64,000 nt of DNA from Hypericum androsaemum. Its lineage: Eukaryota > Streptophyta > Magnoliopsida > Malpighiales > Hypericaceae. Within the stretch, counting starts at the first letter, position 1. Each line of letters opens with the position of its first letter. Under the pieces are notes generated by a model. That model had not been told where the DNA came from. It worked only from the letters and a program-made list of their open reading frames with translations, and made no database searches. The position numbers and the translations under genes are program-made. This document shows positions 1-12,129 of this stretch, piece after piece. The stretch lies in contig OZ023185.1 of NCBI GenBank assembly GCA_963995505.1, positions 12,845,691 to 12,909,690 on the forward strand, written 5' to 3'.

Positions 1-851
1 ATCTTTTTTTTTTCAAGTCCTGTAACTTTCCATATTTTTAGTGTCTTAACTTTTAAAATATTGGAAAGAATATATTTTAGAACTTGTTCTAAAACATATA
101 TTTTGGTTTTATCAAATTATCATAATAATTTTTCAAACCAAAAATATTAAAAAGATTTCTTAAAGTCTTTTTAATACTTAATCTTATTGAATAAACTGAT
201 ATTTTATTCAATAAGGCCCAAAACAACCGCAGACCCACATAACCCCTCCCTTTTTTTCTTTTGGGCCCGGCCCGTTTGGCCCAATTTCTGGGGTTTTGTG
301 GCTAATTACAGATTAGTCCATTATACTTTCTTCCGTTTACAAATAAGGACAGATTTCTTATTCGCGTTCGGTGTGCATAATATCCGTTTAGTTCTTAGGC
401 ATTTTATGCGTTTGCGAGTAAGGACATAATAATTATAAGCATTCAGAGGTCCAAAATTCATTTTAGTCCCTACAAATTTAACGCATGTGCGAATAAGGAC
501 AGCGCCCTTAAACGCGTTCAGCACGCATATTACAGATCAGACCCTAGGGGTTTCATGCATTTGCACACAAGGACATTCTCCTTTGCGTGTCACGTAATAA
601 CTTTTCGTTCAATCCCCGCATGTTACTCGCGTGTTCCAACAAGGACATATAATGTAAAAAACATACAGAATTCAAAATTTGTATTTCAGCCCCAATAATT
701 CCGTTCATTTTTCATTCAAGGACAACAGATTCATCATTTTTCAGAACACTATAATGAAAACCGATTTTTGAACTAAAAAACACACTAATGTTTCTATTTT
801 TCAAAAATCTATTACTAACCAGAACAAGAACCTATCAAGCTCTGATACCAA
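1..851 (-). mobile_element. Leader region of an LTR retrotransposon, cut by the window edge
   Basis: This stretch lies directly inside the LTR at 852-1350. A primer-binding site complementary to initiator-Met tRNA reads on the minus strand at about 838-850 (TGGTATCAGAGC), so the element is transcribed leftward and its coding part would lie beyond base 1. No gag or pol coding can be read here. Instead 300-740 holds six diverged copies of a roughly 75-bp unit (separate entry). The pairing of PBS and LTR is seen directly. Assignment to Copia or Gypsy is not possible from this part. Confidence 0.7.
300..740. repeat. Degenerate ~75-bp tandem repeat, six units
   Basis: The core AAGGAC recurs at 345, 420, 495, 569, 641 and 718, spacings of 75, 75, 74, 72 and 77 bases. 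In the better copies it is preceded by a GCGTTTGCGAAT-like stretch and followed by a CGCGTTCAGCACGCAT-like stretch. The units have diverged by substitution but kept their length. The array sits in the untranslated leader of the LTR element. Confidence 0.75.
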
Positions 852-1350
852 TGATGATTTCGATGGGTGATTATAACATACTATAATCAAGAAATTATAA
901 AATAATTAACTTTAAATTAATTAATGAATGAATTCATTTAAACGTAAATACACTTACTTGTTGAAGTGCAGTATCCACAGGGATCGAAAATGAGGTCTAG
1001 TCACTGGTCGATTCTTGTTCACGCACGATCGAAACAAGAACAATTTTCACTAATTTATCTACCTCGGAGTCAAATCGAGAATTCAGGGATCAAATTGATA
1101 ATTCGACCTATTTTCTGTGTGTCCAGCCTATGTTGTTTCTCTTCATCTTCTCCTTTTATAAGGAGAATAACCTTCTCCCACATCATCACCCAAAAATGAG
1201 TGTCATGACATGTGGTCAAGCTACACTTAGTAGCTTGTACACACAAGAAGATGAAGTGGCAACAATTGCCACCAACTAGGTGGATATGGCCCAAATAGGA
1301 TGTGGGCTTGCCACATGGGCCATGATCAATTCATGGGTGCAAACCTAACA
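852..1350 (-). repeat. 5' LTR of a minus-strand retrotransposon
   Basis: On the minus strand this 499-bp segment starts TGTTAGGTTTGC and ends CATCA, giving canonical TG...CA ends. It is followed after one or two bases by the TGGTATCAGAGC primer-binding site. A TATA box (TATAAAAGG, minus strand, near 1155) fits an LTR promoter. The second LTR would lie left of the window, so identity and insertion age cannot be judged. Confidence 0.75.
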
Positions 1351-3600
1351 AAAACAATAGGTGGATCATCTTATTACTAAGTTAAAATAATTTATAAACT
1401 AATAAAACATAGTAACTATCTAAAAGTACAAATACCTAAAAAATACCAATTAAAACCCAAAATGATTAAAAGACTAATAAAAATTTCTGAATAACAATGT
1501 TAAGCTAAATTAAATTCCGGATTCGTCCTTGTGTGTAGTTATCCTAACTATATCATAAATGAGAAAATTTTACTTTGGTACTACGTAGTTTGATTGTTTG
1601 ATGCTTACCAACCTGTGGTTCAAAACTGGTCCCTGCGTTTTCAAAGGGACCTCACGAGAAGCAACCCCTGACCGAAATTCAAACAACGACGTTTTGTCCC
1701 ATATGTGACATGCCAGCTTGGGAAATTATTTGTCTCTTTTTTGCTGACGTGTCGTAGTGAAAATTTCCAAACAATCCCAAGTTACTTTTAGTTTTTCAAA
1801 AAATTCCTCCTCTCTCCTCTCCCCACCTCGACAAACTCCTCCTCGTTCCTCTAACTCTCCACCATGGAAGCACCCTTCTCTCTACCATCAATTCAATTGA
1901 AACCCATCATTAGAGAAATTCTACCATGCCCGCCGGTGGAAATTCTGGTCGGGATCGTTGGGTCATCCATAGTGGAGGACGCCTTTTTTGCCGGGTTGAC
2001 TCGCCGTCTCACTAAGCAGCAACTCGCTGTAAGCCCGAGGTTTATTTCCAAACTGTCTTTCCAGAAAATCAAATTAGTTAAATAAATATGGACAAGACAT
2101 ACTATACATGAATATTGCGAAAAGATAACGATGATCATGATTTATTATTTTTATTATAATTATAACTATAAGCAATTAGATTAGTTAAAATTGCGGTTTG
2201 AGATCTTTTACCAAATACTTGTAATTTTATTTTGACTTCTTTTTAAATTCACACTTTTAAGTTTTTATTGTATTAGAGCATAAAAGCGGTTTAATTTCTT
2301 TTCGCGAGGAGAGAGATGATAGAAAGTAAGTGGCACCTTTTAAGCAGCCGACTCTACCTTTAAAGCAGGCATCAGCCAACATGCCAAAAATTGGTGCACT
2401 TTTTTTTAACATATTAGACTTTATTTAAAAGCAATTTTCTATTTTATATTCGTAAAATTAAATTCTATATTTGTTTAACTGAATCGAATTCTTTTAACAT
2501 TTTGAACAATTGTCTAAATTGGTGCACCTTGAATCAAATGATGGTAGTCCATAACTATCATTAGTAATGCCACATTTTCTAAAATGAATATGCACGTTCT
2601 TGAACGCAAACATTGCCAATTCTTTATCGTTTGGAAATTGAACTTATATCTGTCTTAATAGGATCTATAAAATTATATAAAAAAGAGTATAAAAATCTTT
2701 AAAGTTTGTGTAATTTGCTCTATTGTATTCTCGAGTCCCTAATAGTTTCATAGTTAATAGATATGTCTTTTTTTGGAGAGAAATATGTCTTTTTTTACAC
2801 AATACTCGTTAACTTTTTAAATTAAAATTATAATTTTTCGTTGTAAATTATCCAGTAACCTTATTATCACGCCTCAATAATAAATATGACAACTGTCCGA
2901 AGTATAAATCCTCGTAAGGCATCGGAATTTATTATAAAGAAAATCCAAATATCAAAGTATAAATAGTATTTAATTAAAATACAAAATCAACACATCCGGT
3001 CTCAATAAAATGAAAAACAGGAACCAATGGTTCTCTTATTCCTTGAAAACGTAATAATGCATGCAGTTCCATTCCTGTACGAACCCTACTTCTGATCCAA
3101 GACTCTACCTGAACGATCTGAAAATACATACGACTAATGATGAGTTGTAAACTCAATAAGTGGACAATAATTAAAGGCAGAAAATAATACACTTACAAAA
3201 TTATAAATCAGAGACAGAGATGAACTTGAACATATCAGAAACAGAACTATGTAGTCTAAAAAATTATGACGACATTCTCGTGAGGCACTGATAAAGACTT
3301 TAACTCATTTTTCTAGTCATACATTCTAATGTGGGTTATTCTTTAAGATGTTATCCTCTTTCCACTTTGTCTGTACTTGATTCAAACCATTCGATGTCCT
3401 TGGTGGCGACAGGGTGAAGCCAAGAGTGCCCAGCTTATCGGCAAAGCCCTATAGCGAGCAATCTTGCATTCATCACATAGAAAAATCGAAGCTGCTAGGG
3501 GACATTGCACACGTCCTGTCAAATTCTGCTAACAAGGTTTACCTGACGTCAGGCAGTCTGCTGGTGAATCTTTAGCAAGACTAATAATGTGCAGAACTAG
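1351..3600. other. No recognisable gene; AT-rich intergenic DNA
   Basis: No conserved protein, RNA gene or bounded transposon was recognised. A 73-codon reading frame at 1864-2085 (plus) starts in a good plant context (caccATGG) after a pyrimidine-rich leader-like stretch, but its product resembles nothing I know and no downstream exon could be joined. It may be a captured or broken 5' exon. Confidence 0.5.
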
Positions 3601-3611
3601 CTCGGATTGTT

Positions 3612-3803
3612 TTAACTTATGTCGTCGTCGTCATCTTCGTTATATGTTCGGTTCTTTCCGGCAGCTGTGAGAGTCATGTTGGGATGGAGAAGTTGACTTT
3701 CGTTAAATAGATTGTCATTAGTTTCCGTTGCAATAAGTATTAGGGGGAAACCGGGCGACGTTTCTTGCTTCTCCACCCTTCCCGGGATTTCAGTGGAATT
3801 TTC
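3612..3803 (-). other. Unexplained 63-codon open stretch with acidic C-terminus
   Basis: Downstream of the VAMP gene, same strand, a frame is open for 63 codons from an upstream TAG to a TAA. It ends in NEDDDDDIS and contains LFNESQLLHPNMTLTAAGKN. The only Met lies late, so this would have to be a terminal exon, but no partner exon with a matching splice phase was found. It could be an alternative 3' exon, a relic exon or chance within the 3' UTR. Confidence 0.2.
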
Positions 3804-4221
3804 CTATTCTCAGCACATTCTGACACTAATAAACAAAACTCTTCGGGAAATATTATGAGACAACAACATGCAAGAAAACAAAAAAAAGGAAGACAGCAAA
3901 GAAGTAGGCGATAAGTGGAGACATAATAGCAGCATCAAATAGGACAAAGGATCCAGTATTCCTCCTCTGTTACATCTCAAATAAGTATCATTGTCAATAT
4001 AGCATTTGCCAACATATCTACTAGCGACGGTGCTTGGATATACCCTATACAAACGACCCAGGAAACAAAACTTTCTCGCTCCTAAATAGCCCAGTATATG
4101 ATAATAGGTGCAATTTGAAAGATGGCAAGCACCTGTGAGGTCGGCCGATCGAGGCCAACCAAAGGACGAAGGCACTCGAATCAGCAGGATATCCCAAAGC
4201 AATGAACGGATCGAAAAGAAA

Positions 4222-5772
4222 TTAGCACTGGAATCCATGGCAAACAGATAAAATGATGATAAGAATTATCGCGACGATAATCCCAAACACAATCAATTTC
4301 ATCTTCATGTTCTCGATCCACATCTTCCTTCTCATCTTAGTTCCCTGTGTCCTGAAATCTTGTGCCTGTAACAAATGTCGAGGCCATTTCAGTTTGGCAC
4401 ATCATAGAAATTTGACATAGCAATCCCAATAAGACCAGTACACAGCCAAAGCAGCTGTGCTCATTTCCTTCGAAACTTCAAAAAAGTTTAAACTACACCA
4501 CGATCAAGCCATAGGTGAAGTTTGACAAGCCCAATTCTGTCACAACCAAATATCACGCAAGTAATAAAACTGAAACAAATATAAAGGACAAGGATAATGT
4601 CTATGGATGACAGACTCACCTGAGAGCGGAGATTCTCAGTTTTGTCGACCAGCAGTTCAATCTTCTCACCACGGTCAAGAACCTACCACGAAAGATGTTA
4701 CACGAGTGAAACGACGCTGAACTACTTGTGTTTACAAATGCTAGGAACATCATGCACAATGAAAAAAAACTTTCAAAATCAAGCTTCCGGAATTTGAAAG
4801 AAGAAGCAATATCGGGCATATTTACCTTCTCAATGTTCTCCATCATGACACCTTTGACTTCAGAAACCTGAGCCTTCACTTTAGCAAGCTTGCTAATTTC
4901 TTCAGGATGATCAACACAATATTGCATGTGCTCCTTCAACTTGGACCTGGCACGAAAAAGAAGAAACTGTAAAGCCCCGGCCACTCGTTAAAGAACAACA
5001 AGAAGGCACAAGACCGACATGCATACCCGAATTCCCTATTGAGGCTCTTGGCACCAGCAGTCGCAGCCTTGCCTCCACCATATCGCTTGGTGAAGTCCTC
5101 CTTGACGCGCTCCAGAAAGGCAATCGGAGTTTGCCTGCCAGCGGATTCAACCGCGACCACGCAGTAGGCTGCACGACAACACCGAACAAACGAACTGAAC
5201 GCATATCCCCCACATAATATAGTCACCATTGTCCATAATTTTGATCAATTACAAGTAGAACGAACGATATTCGAAATGAACAAAACAACATCCCAGAAAG
5301 AAATCAGGATTAACAATACGGATTAGTCGCATCCACGCGTTCCGATCCATCCTAGAACCGATCACAGAGGATCCACCATGAAATTATAACGTAAACAAAA
5401 TGTTCCCTAAAACTGAACGCTACGATCTCAAACATCAACCGCCTAAGCTAATTTTAATCGGATCCCTCGGAAAAGACAAAAACTCCAACGAAACATGCAG
5501 ATCCAAAAATTTTAAAATATATATTTATTAAATAAACAAACATGCAAGGAGATTATCCGTCGGATCGGGAAGGGGATCGTACTAAAGCCATTGTCGACGA
5601 GGTAGTTGAAGGTGTGGGAGTCGCAATTGTAGGTGAACTTGTTGTTGGAGGAAGGAAGCTTCTGGAGGCATTGAGCCGCGATGCTCGTGAAGTTCCCGGA
5701 GAACTCCGTGTACTCCGCCAGAACCACCGTCCCCCGCGCCACGAAGCTGTAGATCAGCGTCTGCTGCCCCAT
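4222..5772 (-). CDS. VAMP721/722-like: VAMP72-type vesicle-associated membrane protein (longin R-SNARE)
   Basis: CDS complement(join(4222..4365,4620..4682,4826..4946,5027..5168,5583..5772)), 219 aa, the usual length of the plant VAMP72 group. All introns are GT-AG and phases join cleanly. Residues 1-110 form the longin domain (starts [24 protein letters not shown] across the first junction). Residues about 125-188 are the R-SNARE coiled coil, with the zero-layer arginine at R155 ([11 protein letters not shown]). Residues 196-214 are a hydrophobic tail anchor, followed by a five-residue lumenal tail HGFQC. The family acts on secretory and plasma-membrane-bound vesicles, pairing with SYP1-type Q-SNAREs, including at the cell plate. 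The 5' leader up to about 6010 is rich in GA on the coding strand. Which VAMP72 paralogue this is cannot be decided here. Confidence 0.95.
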
Positions 5773-6559
5773 CGGAACCTTCTCTCTCTTTTTTCCCCTT
5801 TTTTTTGTTGTTCAATTTCTAATTCTAATTCAGTTTTATTTAATCCAAAAGATACACGTTCTGTTTCGCTTGTTGGCTGCTTCCGGATTTCATTTCGAAT
5901 TGGAATTTCGGTAACCGAAACACGCAGGGAGGGAGAATTCGTCTTTCTTTTTGTGTGTGAGACAGAGAAGGAAACGGAAAACTTTATTTTTAGAGAGAGA
6001 GAGAAGTGAGATCCGCACGCACGGGATCTCTCTCTTTCTATATTATGTTTAAAATTTATGATATTCATGATGCTCGAGAATTATCGAATTCTTTTTTAGA
6101 GAATAATTTTTTACTATCCTAAAATTTATATTCAAAGATTCTCTGAATTGTATACAAGTCATCATTACTATACCTTCTCGTTTGCTTGTACGCCGTTTTA
6201 TATTTTTAGAATTACAAAATTAAAACTTGGTTATTAATATCGCATCTCACACAGGTGCTATTATATACTTTGATCTTACTAAAAAATACTCAAAACAAAT
6301 GTTCGGAGAATTATTTTAATATATGTCCAATCCAATATAGATTAGATAATCTGATAAATATATAGTTGTGAAGAGGGTTTTGAAAAAAAATCATCTCACA
6401 CATAGATTGGACTAGAAAGAAGAACGTGTGACGGTTGGATTCGATATTTTTTCAGCTTAAACTCTCTCATTAAATTAGGAAAAAGACAATTTTTCTGTTC
6501 CAATTTTCCAGTATCTGCGACAACCACCTCTGCAGCTCCTTCCACGTGGCGATTGCCTC

Positions 6560-7195
6560 TCAAAATGTTCGCACGGATTTTGAGTTTTTTCTCTGCATGG
6601 TGCCACTGTGCAACTATTTGCAAAATCGGTGTCGAAATTTTTTTCATTTCAAATTTGGTATCCACGTAGGACTACCGAATAAAATCTCGTATGTTAGACT
6701 AAGATATGATTTTTTATCCGGTATCCCATCAATATACGAGTTTTTATTCGGTATCCATGATACAGATTTTTTACCGGTATCCGGTTTTGTCAGGATACCG
6801 AAAAAAAAACCCGTATTCTGGTCGATTTAGCAACGATGTACCCAATCCAAACCAAACCGATTTTGCCATTATCACATAACCAAACCGTACATAATCGATT
6901 CCTTCACTCCGTACCCAATCCAAATCCTTGAGAATACACGGCGTCGCCTAAATCAACCAGGATACAGATTTTTTCCGGTATCTTGAAAAAACCCGTATCA
7001 TGGACATCAGATAAAAACTCGTATGTTGGTAGGATACCGGATAAAAATCTGTATCGTGGTCCAACATACGGGATTTTATTATGTAGTCCTACGCGGACAC
7101 CGAATTCGTAATAAAAAAATATCGACGCCGATTTTGCAAAATGGCTGCACAATAACACCATGCAAAGAAAAAACTCTGGATTTTCACATCTATGC
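6560..7195. mobile_element. Foldback (long inverted repeat) element
   Basis: The left arm (about 6560-6825) and the right arm (about 6945-7195) are near-complementary over some 250 bp, separated by about 110 bp. Both arms, read outside-in, share features such as GAGTTTTTTCT, TTGCAAAATCGG, and three tandem variants of a 40-bp motif containing TTTTTATCCGGTATCC. Open frames read into each arm give related peptides because the arms are copies. No target duplication was identified. Transcription across it would give a long hairpin. Confidence 0.7.
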
Positions 7196-7816
7196 TTTTT
7201 ATCAGTTGGGTATTATAAAATTTCAAATGGTTGTGTTTTAGAGGACCCGTTCGCATATTCCAACTTGTTTCAAATAGTAAGTAATTTATTTAAATAGCTT
7301 TTGAATTTAAATTTTATAAATATATAAAATATTATTAGGAGAACTCTTCTTTAAAATAGAGCTCCATAAATTTCACCAAAAGAAAATACTTTGACGACAT
7401 CGGGAAAACCACTAAGCAACCTTAAAACTTCCCGGCCCGACTCTCATAAATCTTACTATTGTTAGAATTCGATTAGTCAAAAATTTGATTTAAATTCGTT
7501 CTGAGACGAATTGAATACCATAGTAGTCAAAACAGAAAAGCATTGCGGCACGGCCAAATCAAAAAATGATGTGGAGCAATAACACGGAACGGAGAGCGCT
7601 ACGCTATTCGATGCAGACACTAATATAGTTATTCATAATTTAAAATAAATACTTAAAAATATTCATAATTAAAAATAAAAATCACAAGTCTTAAGCAAAT
7701 ACCAATAAATTCAAGCTTACACTTACTAAACATCAAAATTCAAATAAAAGTCACTCTAATTCCTTTTGGTGACGTGGTATCTCCACTAAATTTTCTTTCT
7801 CCCCCACCCTCCCTTA

Positions 7817-8310
7817 GACACCCGCATCTGTGCCTTCCTGCGCCCTCGACCTGGCCTAAAACACGGGGCGCCCTTGCCACGTGAGTTTTTTTTTGTTTCC
7901 TAAATTATCTACTTAGTTACACTTGGCACAATATTATTCGTACAAATAAATTTTTTCGGATATGATTTGTGTGGTTAAAATAATTTAGAATTATCTGTGA
8001 TAAAAATAAAAATAATTTATATGAATTATGTAATTTACATTTTCTGTATTTGTAATTTGTTATTTAAGGCATCTTTATGTACCTCTAATTATTTTTCTCT
8101 AATTTTGTATTCCCACTTCGAGGAAAATAATTTTTTTATTTTAGCCAAAAAATATTTCTTGTTATCTTAATTACGGAATAAATATTTACGTATATTTAAT
8201 ATAATTTTTATATAAACAAAAATAAAAATATATAATATATGAATAAGAAAAAAATTAATTATTTATTCTGTAGCTAACGTTGGGCACCTCCATTCACGTG
8301 TCCCTCATCT
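7817..8310 (-). mobile_element. Decayed non-autonomous PIF/Harbinger derivative
   Basis: The left end GACACCCGCATCTGTGCC follows TTA (7814-7816) and resembles the terminal repeat of the complete Harbinger element at 53263. The interior matches, in reverse orientation, both ends of that element: the stretch around GTTACACTTGGCACAATATTATTCG and the stretch around CCCACTTCGAGGAAAATAA. The middle is missing. The right end (around GGGCACCTCCATTCAC) is eroded, so the boundary is approximate. Confidence 0.6.
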
Positions 8311-9442
8311 CTTCCACTCCCGCCTTTCATCTCAGAAGCGAAAACTCCCCATTTTCCTCGTCTGTTCCCCTTCCTCGAAGAAACTCAAGGAGCAGATCCT
8401 GAAATCCAAGAACCCTAATCCACCAAAAGTTTCTAACTTTTCCCCTAACGTTTGTCTTCCCTAATTTTATTGTTGGTTTAGGTGGATTCCGAGTTGGCTC
8501 TTCCTTTCCTCCTCTAATTGGCCCCCTAAGGTTTCAAAGTCTAAGATTTGGTGGCCGGGCTTTGCGTTAGGGTTCCAAAAGAGAAAAAATAAGGAAGGTG
8601 GAGGAGGGGGAAGCTGTTCTGCGAACAGAAGAGTGAAGAAGGATGGGTTTTTAGGTTTTTTCCAAATTACAAATTTACCCATGTTAAAATTTAAAAAATG
8701 AGCGTAAATTAGTAAATTTACCTGTCATCGCCGGAGCGGGGTGAAGCAAAGCAGAAAAGCAGATTTCTCCGCTCCTCGCCGCGATAGCGGCCGGAGGGGG
8801 CCGCTTTGACTACTATTTTGAATGCGATTCAAGATTTTTATAATTCGTCGAACCAGCGAATTCAATTCGAATTCGATTTTAGATTCGATTCGTCCATATA
8901 ATGGAAAAAAATAAATAATACTGATGTGAAGTGGGAAAAGAAGGGGGAATGAAATTTCAAAACCCCCCGTTTCCCATGCTCCGACAACCGACATGTGTGT
9001 CAACTTCGCAGCATCAGCTCGTTAGCGCGTTGTGTCAGCCTGACGCGTCAGGTTACCGTTTTATCTTTATAAAAATTACAGTTTTTACTTTTAGGCCATT
9101 TATATCTTTATAAAAGGTTTTTTTGGGTCCACTACAATAGGTTACCATTTTTTATTTTTTAAATATTCAAATTTACTTCTAAACTTTATAAATACCACCT
9201 TTTATTTTTCAAAATTTACACATTTCAATCTCAATCCTCTACTCTCTTATTGATAATTTGATCTATATAAATTTTCTCCCAAAGTTTACTAATTAGCTAT
9301 ATTGGTCATATCATTCACATAATTACTCAAATTACTATTTAATTATTTCAGCAAAGAGAGTAAATAAGGGTAAGAAAAAATGTTTGGAACGTCTCGATTC
9401 TATTGAATAGAATTTTCCACCAATTTCTTCTTATCCTATCCC

Positions 9443-10752
9443 GGAGGAAATGATGAAGGTGCATGATGTAGTTCAACGAGAAAGTGAAGAATCAACATTT
9501 AACAATCCACCAAAAGTTACTAGATCATCTTCATGACTTTTTATGAAGCATTTCACACAAAAAAATTTAGAAGAAAAAGATACTTTCAATATTATCTGTA
9601 ATTATTGTGGTAAACTATATATTTTCAAAACCGGATATGGATATGGTACTTATAATAATCATCTGAAATATAAACATCTACATGAATTTGGTTTGGATAA
9701 ATCTCAAACTCAATTATCTACCAAACCTAATATTTAATTTCATTATACTTACCAAAAAAAAATAATGAGTAATTAGCTAGATTAGTTGCTACAGAATATT
9801 TATCTTTTAGGCTCACTGAAAAACTTAATTTTACAACTTATTGTTAAAATGCTTTAAATTCTAGTGCAAAAGTAATTCCATAAAGTACATTAATACAAAC
9901 TATAAAAGATTTATACAAGAGAGGTAAATAGATTTTACGAAAAATTTTCTTCAATTTTCATGATTGTGTTTTTTTATGTTGTGATATGGAGTGATCATTG
10001 GCGAACACATGCATATTTTAGTGTTACATGTCATTGACTTGATAATGAATGGAATGTACCAAAAAAATAGTAATTTTATGTTTTTATGATAATCATAATG
10101 CAAATAATTGTTTTAAATTGTTGCACATTATTTTACAAGAATATAATTTAGTTCAATTTTTTTTGTGATTTCATTAGATAATACAAATTATAAACCATCC
10201 ATTTGGATGCATTTTTTTCATATTAGATGTGCATGCCATATATTTTTATACCCAAAATAGAATCAAAGCATTAGAATCTACAGTAGAATCAATTACATAA
10301 GCAATTAATTTATTATGAGTTTGGTCAAAATTATGAAAAAATGGAGAATTAATAAGTGAATTTAATAATAGGACTAGTACTTCTACATCTAATGATCTAA
10401 CTTCTCTCACTCACAAGGTAGTAAATTTAGTTTTGCGAAAAGGTTGTTAATGAAAAAAAAGTCCACAAGAAATAAGTTTAACAAATTTAGAATTTGATAT
10501 GCAGCGTAACACACAATTTGTTCTTACAATTTTCAAACCTTTTAGTTTTCTTTGTTACAATGGTGGAAGAACCATATAGGTCAATTATCTGTTATGCCGA
10601 TTGTTGCACAAGAGGTGTTTGCTAGTCTGGTTTCAATGGTTGTCTTGGATAAGCATTTATTACAAGATGTGATATTTTGCATGAACATTGGAATCTTTGG
10701 AGGCACAAGCATTAGTCGTCAAAAATCCCAAACAACTATACGTCCTCGATGA
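9443..10752 (+). pseudogene. Decayed hAT-family transposase
   Basis: Only patches remain readable. At 9543-9737 there is a BED-type zinc finger (IICNYCGKLY, then HLKYKHLHEF, giving C-x2-C and a His pair). Around 10005-10060 the pattern SVTCH.LDNEWNVPKK matches the core of Tip100/ricesleeper transposases. Near 10205-10250 is a FHIRCACHI-like patch. At 10552-10690 the dimerisation-domain pattern LQWWKNH...PIVAQEVFASLVSMV is visible. Frameshifts, stops and a large deletion separate the patches. This is a dead remnant. Confidence 0.7.
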
Positions 10753-11125
10753 TACCATAACTGGCGAAAGCACAAACACATCCGACTATGTGAGTTAACT
10801 CCATAAAGGTAAGAGCTATGTAGGCTTTGATTTCTTCAGATCTAAGGGTACGTAGGCAACTTAATTTGGTGCATCAAATACAATCCCAATATTTAATTTA
10901 TGGGGAAATTACTCCCTAGCCCCTCTAATTTGTTTAAATATACTCAAAAGTCCTTCCTATTTGCAAAATACATGCCGACATCCCTCTAGTTTAATTTTAT
11001 TATACTTTTGGGTCCCTCAATGAGTTTTTCTTTTTTTGTCATTGAAATGACAAAAATACCATTAGAACAAAAAAATTGCTAACATCATCTCTTCTCCTGC
11101 CTCAACCAAAATCAAACAACCACAT

Positions 11126-11902
11126 TGATGTGAAGCTACAAGACTCACAGCAAGTGCACGTACCAATTGGGCCGGTGACACGAGCAAGGGCAAAAATGTT
11201 TCAAGCAGAACTTAATGGATTAATGCAAGAAGTCTGGGCTCAAGCCAATGCGTACAAGTGCAAGGATGTGCATGAGGCCCATGCAAAGCCCATGCACGTG
11301 ATAGAGGCTATTTTGGAAGCTTGACATGCACATAAGCTTCTAGATGCATGCGCACATGGAGAATCAAGAAGAATCAGCCTATTTAGTCTGTGCATCTACT
11401 TGTTTTGGACGTGCAGCTATTAGTTATTCTATTAGATATTATTTGCTTAGATTATTTCTTGTTTAGTTGAAATAATTCGGCCAGAATCTCCTTAGATTAG
11501 GAAAGAGAGTTTTGGCCAGCCTTTGAACTCTTTTTTAGGAGTTAGCTTGTTTAGGAATACTTTGGTACTTTGGTACTTTGGAGCCTATATAAGGAGGTCT
11601 CCTAACAATAAAAAGGCACGCAACTTTTGAGATTAATTTCTTCCTTGTGAGTTAAGATACTCCTTGTGTGTTCTTGCTAATTGCTGGATTGCTTAGCTTG
11701 AGCGAATCTTTCACTTATCAAACGATTCTTCCATCATCGTTTGTGGCGTGATTCGACTTGGACCAAAGGTTCACGAAATCCCATTGCTCGGGTTGCGGTT
11801 CTTCCAAACCAAAGTTCTGGCAAGGCTCGAGTTCGTGGGTTGCGGTCTGTTCCATCCAAAGTAGCACGGTCCGTTGTGAGCCTCCTACCGAGGTTCATAT
11901 CA
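11126..11902 (+). repeat. 5' LTR, containing the tail of a gypsy polyprotein
   Basis: 777 bp, TGAT...ATCA. Its first 200 bases encode a peptide with PIGPVTRARAKMF and AELNGLMQEVWAQ, which matches the extreme C-terminus of plant Ty3/gypsy polyproteins and stops at 11322-11324. The family's pol frame therefore ended inside its 3' LTR. A TATA-like CCTATATAAGG lies at 11583. Confidence 0.75.
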
Positions 11903-12129
11903 TTTGGTATCAGAGTTAGGTTCTATTTTAGTTCTATCTATCCTTTAAATTTTGTTTCTTTATCTTTAGTTTTCAGTTTCTTACTTATTGTATTCTGAGT
12001 TGGAAGAAAAAAAAACAAAAAAAAGAGAAAAATCCAAAAAAAAGGAAAGAAAGAAAAGAAGACAGCCTAAAAAAAGAAGAAAGAAGGCTGAAAAAAAAAG
12101 TTGAAAAAAAGTGAAAGGACATAAAAAAG

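Noticed and set aside
3810..4238. 142-codon frame on the minus strand
   Set aside because: It runs over the VAMP stop in another frame and through the 3' UTR; it has no family resemblance and no start context.
8467..9003. Minus-strand Pro/Phe-rich frames near 8.5-9.0 kb
   Set aside because: Low-complexity composition and no partner exons; the leader-like GC-richer patch at 8280-8460 could not be tied to a gene.
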